NCBI GenBank assembly: GCA_034435635.1
Contig: DAOTWY010000042.1
Span: 3,009-67,008 of the forward strand
Origin: DAOTWY01 sp003696565
GTDB lineage: Bacteria > Chloroflexota > Anaerolineae > Aggregatilineales > Phototrophicaceae
Direction: 5' to 3'
Length of the DNA: 64,000 bases
Translations under genes and position numbers: made by a program
Shown: positions 44,180-50,891 of the stretch, piece by piece
How the letters are laid out: each line of letters begins with the position of its first letter
How positions within the stretch are numbered: the stretch's first letter is position 1
Notes under the pieces: generated by a model
Seen by the model: only the letters and a program-made list of their open reading frames with translations
Databases searched by the model: none
Told to the model about the DNA's origin: nothing

Positions 44180-44542
44180 ATGTACACCGATAATGAATTA
44201 TTATTCCCATATGATGCTATTTCATCATTAAAAGATTTAAGAGGCGCACAGTGGTCAGAACTTGTAGAACGTGTCGCCACGCTTGACGAACACCATGAGG
44301 AAGTCCTGGCGTTTATGTTAATGATGATCCGCTTAAACGGTTGCTTATCTTGTGAAACAGATAGCTACCGCGCAATGCGTGGCTGTGTCGCTTGTGCCCA
44401 TCAAACGTTGCGCCGTTTTAAGGGGACTGATCAAGAACTGTTTGCTTTATTTGAACAAGCTTTACATGATATTCGGGTATTTTGTGATGAAAACCCATCT
44501 ATAGACGTACTTTTTACTTCTGAACTGCGTAACTCGTATTGA
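44180..44542 (+). CDS. Small Cys-containing helical protein, unknown function
   Basis: 120 residues, not recognised. Mostly helical with CLSCETDSYRAMRGCVACAH near 55-74: two C-x2-C pairs 12 residues apart that could bind zinc or iron. A C-terminal Cys lies in VFCDEN. GAGAGA precedes the ATG. It ends 66 bases before the proposed infC start. Confidence 0.55.
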   Translation: MYTDNELLFPYDAISSLKDLRGAQWSELVERVATLDEHHEEVLAFMLMMIRLNGCLSCETDSYRAMRGCVACAHQTLRRFKGTDQELFALFEQALHDIRVFCDENPSIDVLFTSELRNSY

Positions 44543-44591
44543 CTCATACCGGTCACTATGTTAGACTTTACCCTACTTACATCGCTTTATT

Positions 44592-44598
44592 GAGAGGA
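44592..44598 (+). promoter_or_regulatory. Ribosome-binding site that places the infC start at an ATA
   Basis: GAGAGGA, nine bases ahead of the ATA at 44608. This is the only strong site in the region and supports a non-AUG start for IF-3. Confidence 0.65.
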
Positions 44599-44607
44599 CA
44601 TTTAGCT

Positions 44608-45138
44608 ATATCATCTGATTACCGCATTAATCGGCAAATACGTGCGCGTGAGGTTCGTTTGATTCTTGACATGGGTGCTGGTCAAACGGAAAACTTCGGC
44701 GTGGTTTCTATAAATGAGGCACTGGCAAAGGCTGAAGAGTATGGAATGGATTTGGTAGAGGTTTCTCCAGATGCCAAGCCGCCCGTTTGTAAAATTATGG
44801 ACTTCGGCAAGTTTCAATATGAACGCCAGCGCAAAGAACGTCGGGCACGTAAACAGCAAAAAAACGTTGAAGTTAAGGAAATACAGCTCACGCCAAAAAT
44901 TGATGACCATCATCTCGGTTTTAAAGTACGGGATGCCCGTCGTTGGTTAGAGCAAGGGATGAAGGTCAAGATACGCATGAAGTTCAAAGGGCGTGAAATT
45001 TCGCATCCAGATATTGGACGAGAACGTTTGGAAGCTGTGGCAGCTGATTTAGAAGATGTTGCGGTTGTTGAGCAAAAGCCAAACCTCGAAGGGCGGGCGA
45101 TGTTGATGATTCTTGCGCCTGCAACAGATAAAAAGTAA
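44608..45138 (+). CDS. infC: Translation initiation factor IF-3 (ATA start proposed)
   Basis: Binds the 30S subunit and proofreads start codons. From the ATA at 44608 the protein is 176 residues, matching the family, and begins SSDYRINRQIRAREVRLI as in other IF-3 proteins. The TTG at 44539 would add 23 residues unlike any IF-3 N-terminus. The N- and C-terminal domains (LVEVSPDAKPPVCKIMDFGK; MKVKIRMKFKGREISHP) are intact. E. coli infC uses AUU, and unusual starts allow IF-3 to limit its own synthesis. First gene of the infC-rpmI-rplT unit. Confidence 0.93.
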   Translation: MSSDYRINRQIRAREVRLILDMGAGQTENFGVVSINEALAKAEEYGMDLVEVSPDAKPPVCKIMDFGKFQYERQRKERRARKQQKNVEVKEIQLTPKIDDHHLGFKVRDARRWLEQGMKVKIRMKFKGREISHPDIGRERLEAVAADLEDVAVVEQKPNLEGRAMLMILAPATDKK

Positions 45139-45152
45139 CGGAGTATAGTGAC

Positions 45153-45389
45153 GTGGGTAAAAAATATAAACTCAAGACGCACAAGGCAACTGCCAAGCGT
45201 TTTCGTGTTACAGGTACCGGCAAGGTTGTGCGCACCAAAGGTGGTAAAAGCCACTTGCGTCGTCGTTCTTCAAAGCGAGTAAAACGTCAGTTCGATAAAA
45301 CTCTGGAAGTAACACACACAGCCGATGCAAAAAAGGTCAAACGCTTGGCTCCCTATCTGGGTAAGTATAAAGCGAATCCACCTTCATAA
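45153..45389 (+). CDS. rpmI: Ribosomal protein bL35
   Basis: 78 residues, GTG start with CGGAG nine bases upstream. KLKTHKATAKRFRVTGTGKV and GGKSHLRRRSSKRVKR are the L35 signatures. A few residues longer than the usual 64-66 because of the C-terminus (LGKYKANPPS). Confidence 0.95.
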   Translation: MGKKYKLKTHKATAKRFRVTGTGKVVRTKGGKSHLRRRSSKRVKRQFDKTLEVTHTADAKKVKRLAPYLGKYKANPPS

Positions 45390-45432
45390 TTTCGCATTTT
45401 GTCGGTAGAATATCAACCATAAACTGAAGCTT

Positions 45433-45458
45433 ACCCGGAACAACTTCCGGGTATTTTT
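45433..45458 (+). terminator. Terminator/attenuator between rpmI and rplT
   Basis: ACCCGGAA, CAAC and TTCCGGGT form a perfect 8-bp stem followed by A and six T, 19 bases before the rplT start codon. In other bacteria L20 represses this operon. A terminator in this position may control rplT separately. Confidence 0.8.
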
Positions 45459-45476
45459 TGCCAGGAGTAAAATGCC

Positions 45477-45830
45477 ATGCCAAGAGCAAAAACCGGTATT
45501 GTTCGCCGCCGGAAACACAATAAAATTCGTAAGATGGTTAAAGGGCAGTGGGGGACGCGCGGCCGCTTGTTCCGTCGTTCCAACGAAGCCATGCTTAAAA
45601 GCCTGTGGTATTCCTATCGTGATCGCAAAGTGCGTGCGCGCCAAATGCGGAAGCTGTGGATTACCCGTATCAATGCTGCTGCTCGCTTGAATGGACTCAG
45701 CTACAGCCGCTTTATTTATGGTTTAAAGCAAGCTGGGGTGGAACTGGATCGTAAGTCATTGGCAGATATTGCCGTGCGTGATGCCAGTACCTTCACCAAA
45801 TTGGCAGAACTCAGCCAGCAAAATCAATAA
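45477..45830 (+). CDS. rplT: Ribosomal protein bL20
   Basis: Early 50S assembly protein. 117 residues. The basic N-terminus (PRAKTGIVRRRKHNKIRKM), LWITRINAAARLNGLSYSRF and FIYGLKQAGVELDRKSLADI match L20 throughout. AGGAG seven bases upstream. Confidence 0.96.
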   Translation: MPRAKTGIVRRRKHNKIRKMVKGQWGTRGRLFRRSNEAMLKSLWYSYRDRKVRARQMRKLWITRINAAARLNGLSYSRFIYGLKQAGVELDRKSLADIAVRDASTFTKLAELSQQNQ

Positions 45831-45832
45831 GT

Positions 45833-45847
45833 TATCCACTGTGGATA
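45833..45847. promoter_or_regulatory. DnaA-box-like palindrome after rplT
   Basis: TATCCACTGTGGATA: two inverted DnaA-box-like halves (TTATCCAC on the plus strand) around a single T, directly after the rplT stop. A single copy; may be a hairpin or a protein site. Confidence 0.35.
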
Positions 45848-45857
45848 TATTGTGTTG

Positions 45858-45879
45858 AGGGTCTTAAGTGACCCTTTTT
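45858..45879 (+). terminator. Terminator after rplT
   Basis: AGGGTC, six bases and GACCCT form a 6-bp stem followed by five T. Confidence 0.7.
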
Positions 45880-45913
45880 GTGTTTGAGATATTTTGCCTT
45901 ATAGGCGTGATAG

Positions 45914-46672
45914 ATGATTACAAGTACACAAAATGATAAAGTTAAGCTGGTTTATGGGTTACAAAATCGCCCACGTGCCCGCCGCAAAGAGCGCAAAATT
46001 GTTTTAGAGGGCACCCGCCTGATTCATGATGCACTCAATCAATCCTATCAGCCGGATTTTGTCCTGTATCAACCGGAAAAAGTGGATTACCAGCTGATCG
46101 CACAACTTCAGGCAATCAATGCAACGTTAATACCGGTTAATGATGAGGTGATGCGGTATGTTAGCGACACACAAGTACCACAGGGGATTGTCGCTGTTTT
46201 CCCTATGCCTATGCCCAAAATTCCCCAAAAGCCGCGCCGTGTGTTGATTTTAGATAGCATCCGAGAGCCTGGAAACATGGGGACGATTTTGCGCACAGCT
46301 GCTGCTGCGGGGCGGGATGTGATTATTTTAACCCCTGATTGTGTTGATCCATACAATCCTAAAGTGCTACGAAGTGGCATGGGGGCACATTTCCGTGTGC
46401 CAATTTTAGAAGCACAGTGGTTTGAAATCAAACAATATTGTGAATCGCTTGAAATTTATTTGGCAACTGGAAATGGTGATTTGCGCTATGATCAAGTCGA
46501 TTGGGCTATACCACATGCTGTTATTATTGGTAATGAAGCGCATGGTGCTGGAACGTATGCCGATGAAGTTGCCACACGTCGCATTTTTATTCCAATGGCG
46601 GCACAAACCGAATCATTAAATGCAGCTGTTGCAGCTGGTGTAATTTTGTTTGAAGCAGCAAAATTACTCTAA
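45914..46672 (+). CDS. TrmH/SpoU-family rRNA 2'-O-methyltransferase
   Basis: 252 residues. N-terminal substrate-binding domain (TSTQNDKVKLVYGLQNRPRA, KIVLEGTRLIHDAL), then the SPOUT domain with knot motifs: LDSIREPGNMGTILRTAAAAG, VIIGNEAHGAG and IPMAAQTESLNAAVAAGVIL. Members methylate the 2'-hydroxyl of rRNA or tRNA. The exact target cannot be told from sequence. Confidence 0.9.
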   Translation: MITSTQNDKVKLVYGLQNRPRARRKERKIVLEGTRLIHDALNQSYQPDFVLYQPEKVDYQLIAQLQAINATLIPVNDEVMRYVSDTQVPQGIVAVFPMPMPKIPQKPRRVLILDSIREPGNMGTILRTAAAAGRDVIILTPDCVDPYNPKVLRSGMGAHFRVPILEAQWFEIKQYCESLEIYLATGNGDLRYDQVDWAIPHAVIIGNEAHGAGTYADEVATRRIFIPMAAQTESLNAAVAAGVILFEAAKLL

Positions 46673-46698
46673 TTATTGCTAGCATTTTAACCAATTGC

Positions 46699-46726
46699 TT
46701 GACAGTTTTGTGGGATAATTTATAAT
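46699..46726 (+). promoter_or_regulatory. Consensus sigma-70 promoter of the TetR-type regulator
   Basis: TTGACA, a 16-base spacer and TATAAT: both hexamers match consensus. The -10 continues as TATAATCAAAC, the same 11 bases found at the fadN-type promoter. Confidence 0.75.
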
Positions 46727-46771
46727 CAAACTCAGATTAGATTATTTTCTTTCAACATAAGGAATAGTTTT

Positions 46772-47440
46772 TTGGCACGTAAACCCGCAGATCAATCGGT
46801 CAATCGGGAAGATATTATCGTCGCAGCAGCAGATGTTTTATATCGTAATGGGTATGAAGCCACTACGATGAAAGACATCGCTGCTGAGGTCAACCTAACA
46901 GCAGCTAGCTTATATCATCATTTCCGTAACAAAGACACATTGTTATTGGCAGTGCTAGAAGGTGGCTTAGAAGTCGTTATTGAACAGATTGAACCGGTTG
47001 CTAATTCTAATAAAACCAATGTCGAAAAACTCACTGAGATGATTCGGTTGCATATTTATTATGTGACACAGAACACCGCAGTGGGTGCCGCTATGGTCTT
47101 TGAAATTCGCCCCTTGCTAAACTTCCGTGTACCACCACGTAATGGCAACCAGTTTGGCGGTAGTGATTATGACGAGTTTTTGGATCGTCGAGACCGCTTC
47201 TTCAAACGCCGCGCTTATTTTGAGGAACTATTTGTTCGAGTGATTGAAGATGGTGTGAAAAAGGGTGAGTTCCGCCAAGTTGACCCCAAAATTTTTACCA
47301 AAACGATGGTTGGTGCAAATAACTGGGTAGCTGTTTGGTATAAAGAGGGTGGTCGCTTAAGCGGTGATCAGGTTGCCCGCATGATCGCTGAGAATTTTGT
47401 GTGGTCTCTCCAACCTTACCGCTCTGCTAGCTTACCTTAA
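46772..47440 (+). CDS. TetR-family regulator, probable regulator of fatty-acid oxidation
   Basis: 222 residues, TTG start (AAGGAA upstream). N-terminal HTH: EDIIVAAADVLYRNGYEATTM followed by the recognition helix in LTAASLYHHFRNKDTL. The helical ligand domain has TetR_C-like features (FEELFVRVIEDGVKKGEFR). It heads a locus of acyl-CoA dehydrogenases, so an acyl-CoA ligand is likely (inference). A terminator separates it from the SDR gene. Confidence 0.85.
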   Translation: MARKPADQSVNREDIIVAAADVLYRNGYEATTMKDIAAEVNLTAASLYHHFRNKDTLLLAVLEGGLEVVIEQIEPVANSNKTNVEKLTEMIRLHIYYVTQNTAVGAAMVFEIRPLLNFRVPPRNGNQFGGSDYDEFLDRRDRFFKRRAYFEELFVRVIEDGVKKGEFRQVDPKIFTKTMVGANNWVAVWYKEGGRLSGDQVARMIAENFVWSLQPYRSASLP

Positions 47441-47441
47441 G

Positions 47442-47487
47442 GACACTCTTTTCCTGCTTGATAACATAGGGAATGAGTGTCTTTTTT
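47442..47487 (+). terminator. Terminator after the TetR gene
   Basis: GACACTC and GAGTGTC form a 7-bp stem with partial pairing inside a long loop, followed by six T. Confidence 0.7.
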
Positions 47488-47529
47488 AATTTTTAATTTA
47501 ACGAATGTTCATTTATTTTGAGGTGTGTA

Positions 47530-48351
47530 ATGGGATTATTGCAAAATAAAGTTGCAATTGTTACCGGAAGTGGACGGGGTATCGGTGCGGCAGTGGCGCA
47601 GCTTTTTGCTGAGCATGGCGCAAAAGTCGTTGTAACGGATATTGACCCTGTACCGGCGCAAACTGTGGTGGAACAAATTCATGCGAACGGCGGAACAGCT
47701 TTTGCCATTGGTGCAGATGTCACATCGGATGCGGATATTGAGGAATTGGTTGGGCAAACCATCAATACGTATGGTGCGATAGATATTCTTGTGAACAATG
47801 CAGGTTATACCTGGGATGCAATGATGCATAAAATGACTGACCAACAATGGGAAGCGATGTTAGCCGTGCATCTCACTGCACCGTTTAAGATTATCCGAGC
47901 TTGTATTCCATATATGCGCGATGTCGCCAAGACCGAGATTGAGACTCATGGCTCTGCACAGGCACGCAAGATTATCAATATCAGCAGCACCAGTGGAACT
48001 CGTGGCAACGTTGGGCAAGCAAATTATTCGGCTGGTAAAGCTGGGGTTATTGGTTTAACTAAAACGCTTGCCAAAGAATGGGGACGTTTCAATATTCAAG
48101 TCAATGCCGTTGCCTTTGGTTATATTGAAACACGTTTGACGCAATCTGAAGCACAAGGCGCATTTACAGAGCGTGAGGGCGAAAAAATTAAATTGGGTAT
48201 CCCAGATCATTTGAGACAGATGGCGCAATTAGCGATCCCAATGGGGCGGGCTGGCACACCAGATGAAGCCGCTGGACCAGTGCTATTTTTCGCCAGTGAA
48301 TTATCAAACTATGTATCTGGTCAAGTTTTAGAAATAACAGGAGGTATGTAA
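47530..48351 (+). CDS. Short-chain dehydrogenase/reductase (FabG-like)
   Basis: 273 residues from the ATG at 47530 (GAGGTG upstream). Cofactor site TGSGRGIGAAVAQLFAEHGA, ADVTSD, NNAGYTWD, the catalytic Ser in INISSTSG and the YSAGK motif (Tyr, Lys) are intact. An insertion near 140 (VAKTEIETHGSAQARK) is longer than in FabG. Probable 3-oxoacyl or 3-hydroxyacyl reductase in the fatty-acid locus. Ends 4 bases before the first acyl-CoA dehydrogenase. Confidence 0.88.
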   Translation: MGLLQNKVAIVTGSGRGIGAAVAQLFAEHGAKVVVTDIDPVPAQTVVEQIHANGGTAFAIGADVTSDADIEELVGQTINTYGAIDILVNNAGYTWDAMMHKMTDQQWEAMLAVHLTAPFKIIRACIPYMRDVAKTEIETHGSAQARKIINISSTSGTRGNVGQANYSAGKAGVIGLTKTLAKEWGRFNIQVNAVAFGYIETRLTQSEAQGAFTEREGEKIKLGIPDHLRQMAQLAIPMGRAGTPDEAAGPVLFFASELSNYVSGQVLEITGGM

Positions 48352-48355
48352 AATA

Positions 48356-49447
48356 ATGGTTTCTTTTACACCAACAGAAGATCAACAACTTTTAATTGAG
48401 ACAATCCGCCGTTTTGCAGAAAATGACGTGCGTCCCACTGCGCATGAACACGATGAAGCCAGTGAGCCAAACCCTGACGCGCTTAAAGTTGGCTGGCAAA
48501 TGGGATTGATTCCATCCGCACTGCCAGAAGAACTTGGCGGCTTTGGAGAGATGAGTGCTGTAACAGGTGTGTTAGCCCTGGAAGAACTTGCTTTTGGTGA
48601 ATTAGCCACCGCAATGCACTTGATGACTCCAGCCCTGTTTGCTTATCCTGTTACGTTATTTGGGACAGCAGAGCAGCGTGAAAATCTGCTACCGATGTTT
48701 TTGGAAGAAGATTTTGCCCCAGCAACTGCTGCCTTATTAGAACCTGGCATCAGTTTTGACCCCTACAGCCTCAAAACAACTGCATCTCCAACTGAGCAAG
48801 GCTTTGTATTAAACGGCATAAAGGCTTATGTTCCTCTGGCAGATTCTGCAACGCATATTTTGGTTTATGCTCGTAACACAGAAACTGGCAATCAAGAAGC
48901 GTTTATTGTCTCGCGAGATCAAGTTGAAATTGAACGCCGTGAAATGTTGATGGGTATACGCGCTTTACCGACCTATCGCCTTAAATTGCATGATGTTACC
49001 GTTGCCCCAGATTCTCGTTTAGGGGGGGCTGTGGGCATTAATTATCAATTGATTTTGGATCGTTCTAACGTGGCGTTAGCGGCGTTAGCGGTTGGTGTGG
49101 CGCGTGCCGCTTATGAATATGCCAAAGAATATGCTAAACAACGTGTCCAATTTGGTAAGCCGATTGCACAAAATCAAGCAATTGCGTTTATGTTGGCAGA
49201 GATGGCAATTGAGGTTGATGCAACCCGCCTTATGGTATGGGAAGCCGCTTGGAAACTAGATCAAGGTGAAGATGCCAGCAAGGACGCTTATTTAACACGT
49301 CAATATGCCAATAAGATGGTGCTGATGGTAACCGATAGCGGGGTACAAACGCTTGGCGGTTATGGGTTCATCCGTGAATATCCAGCAGAACGTTGGCTAC
49401 GGAATGGGCGTGGTTTTCCGACATTTGATGGTTTAGCAATTGTTTAA
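48356..49447 (+). CDS. Acyl-CoA dehydrogenase-like protein with Asp at the catalytic position
   Basis: 363 residues, all three ACAD domains: N-terminal helices (TPTEDQQLLIETIRRFAEND), a middle beta domain and C-terminal helices with FGKPIAQNQAIAFMLAEM and the FAD motif TLGGYGFIREYPAERWLRNGRG. Where active ACADs have the base YEGT, this protein ends FDGLAIV, with Asp358. It lies directly before a second ACAD that keeps Glu. It could be the non-catalytic half of a heteromeric enzyme (inference). Confidence 0.88.
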   Translation: MVSFTPTEDQQLLIETIRRFAENDVRPTAHEHDEASEPNPDALKVGWQMGLIPSALPEELGGFGEMSAVTGVLALEELAFGELATAMHLMTPALFAYPVTLFGTAEQRENLLPMFLEEDFAPATAALLEPGISFDPYSLKTTASPTEQGFVLNGIKAYVPLADSATHILVYARNTETGNQEAFIVSRDQVEIERREMLMGIRALPTYRLKLHDVTVAPDSRLGGAVGINYQLILDRSNVALAALAVGVARAAYEYAKEYAKQRVQFGKPIAQNQAIAFMLAEMAIEVDATRLMVWEAAWKLDQGEDASKDAYLTRQYANKMVLMVTDSGVQTLGGYGFIREYPAERWLRNGRGFPTFDGLAIV

Positions 49448-49460
49448 GTGAGGTGTTGTG

Positions 49461-50735
49461 ATGGCAATTGATTTCAAAATTCCAGAAGGTATTTTACAGA
49501 CAAGACAGATGGTGCAATATATCGCAGAAACGACGATGCGCCCGTTTTCTCGTGAATTAGATGAGAATGAACATCAACGTCCGACGGCGTTTGTTCAAGC
49601 GGTTTGGCCCATTCTCAGTGCACAACAGGCACAAGCATTGGCACGCATTGAACGCGAGCTTGAGTCTGGGGGAACCACCCCAGTTAAAGAGAAAACCAAA
49701 GAACGCATCAGCACTCACTATCTGAGCATGATGTATCTGGTAGAGATGCTCTCTTGGGGGGATGCTGGCATTTATTTATGCTTACCTAGTGCGGCATTAG
49801 GCGGTTTTGCAATTGAAGCAGTGGGTACACCAGAACAAAAACTGCGCTTTTTACGTCGCTTTGCAGAAGGCGAGCCTTCTTGGGGGGCGATGGCGATGAC
49901 CGAACCCAATGCCGGCTCAGATACATCTGCCATTCAAACGACCGCCGTGTTTGATGAAGAAACCCAAGAATGGGTTTTAAATGGTGAAAAAATCTTTTGT
50001 ACAAGTGGTGGTTTAGCCCTCAATGAAGGTGATGGCTTGGTAATGGTTTGGGCAACCGTGGATCGCAACGCTGGACGCAGCGGTATGAAATTATTTGTTG
50101 TGGAGGCTGGAACGCCTGGCGTGACGGTTGTCAAAGCGGAGAAAAAGCATGGTATACGGGCGAGTGATACTGTCGCAATTTCTTTTAATAACGCGCGCAT
50201 CCCAGCCGATAACATTTTGGGTAGTCCAGAGGTCAAAGAAGGAAAAAGCGGTAAGGGCTTTAAAGGTGCAATGGCAACCTTTGATGCCAGCCGTCCATTG
50301 GTCGCTGCTAGCGCGTTAGGAATTGGGCGTGCCGCTGTTGAATTTGTTAAAGAAAAATTGGCAGAAGAGGGCATTGAAATTCCCTATGGCGCGCCGTATC
50401 ACAAGTTAACAGCAGTTCAGCGTGATGTTATGGAGATGGAAGCACAACTTAAAGCAGCACATTTGTTGACATTGCGCTCAATTGCCATGTTAGATGAAAA
50501 AATCTCCAATCCGCTGGAGGCATCTATGGCGAAAGTAAAAGCAGGCAAAGCCATTACCTGGATTACACAAAAAGCCGTTGAATTATTAGGTCCATTAGGC
50601 TACAGCCGGGAAGTCTTGGTAGAAAAATGGATGCGGGATGGCAAAATTAATGATATTTATGAAGGTACCGGACAGATCAATACACTGATTGTCGCCCGCC
50701 GTATTTTGGATTATACCCGAACGGAATTAGCATAA
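49461..50735 (+). CDS. Acyl-CoA dehydrogenase
   Basis: 424 residues from the ATG at 49461 (AGGTG upstream). FAD/substrate motifs: WGAMAMTEPNAGSDTSAIQT, FCTSGGLA, LGPLGYSREVLVEKWMRDG and the catalytic Glu in DIYEGTGQIN. Oxidises an acyl-CoA to 2-enoyl-CoA, passing electrons to ETF. Length and the N-terminal extension suit long-chain-type enzymes. It follows the first ACAD by 13 bases. Confidence 0.92.
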   Translation: MAIDFKIPEGILQTRQMVQYIAETTMRPFSRELDENEHQRPTAFVQAVWPILSAQQAQALARIERELESGGTTPVKEKTKERISTHYLSMMYLVEMLSWGDAGIYLCLPSAALGGFAIEAVGTPEQKLRFLRRFAEGEPSWGAMAMTEPNAGSDTSAIQTTAVFDEETQEWVLNGEKIFCTSGGLALNEGDGLVMVWATVDRNAGRSGMKLFVVEAGTPGVTVVKAEKKHGIRASDTVAISFNNARIPADNILGSPEVKEGKSGKGFKGAMATFDASRPLVAASALGIGRAAVEFVKEKLAEEGIEIPYGAPYHKLTAVQRDVMEMEAQLKAAHLLTLRSIAMLDEKISNPLEASMAKVKAGKAITWITQKAVELLGPLGYSREVLVEKWMRDGKINDIYEGTGQINTLIVARRILDYTRTELA

Positions 50736-50764
50736 ATTCGTTATCGACACATACTTAAATCATG

Positions 50765-50792
50765 TTGGTTCTACTAGCACGTTTGGTATAAT
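50765..50792 (+). promoter_or_regulatory. Putative promoter of the fadN-type gene with overlapping inverted repeat
   Basis: TTGGTT, 16 bases, TATAAT. The -10 is embedded in GTTTG-GTATAAT-CAAAC, a 5-bp inverted repeat, and shares TATAATCAAAC with the TetR gene promoter. Confidence 0.45.
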
Positions 50793-50891
50793 CAAACGGA
50801 AGTTAAATTAAGATGTTTGTTGTTGGTTGTTTGTGAGGCGAATGAAACCAACAACTCAAATAAACTACGAAATTAGAAAGGTGATAAAAAG

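Noticed and set aside
44539..44607. Extended IF-3 N-terminus from a TTG start
   Set aside because: The extra 23 residues match no IF-3 pattern and the TTG has no ribosome site; the ATA at 44608 does.
45833..45847. Replication origin
   Set aside because: Only one DnaA-box-like palindrome, with no cluster, AT-rich unwinding region or dnaA/dnaN genes.
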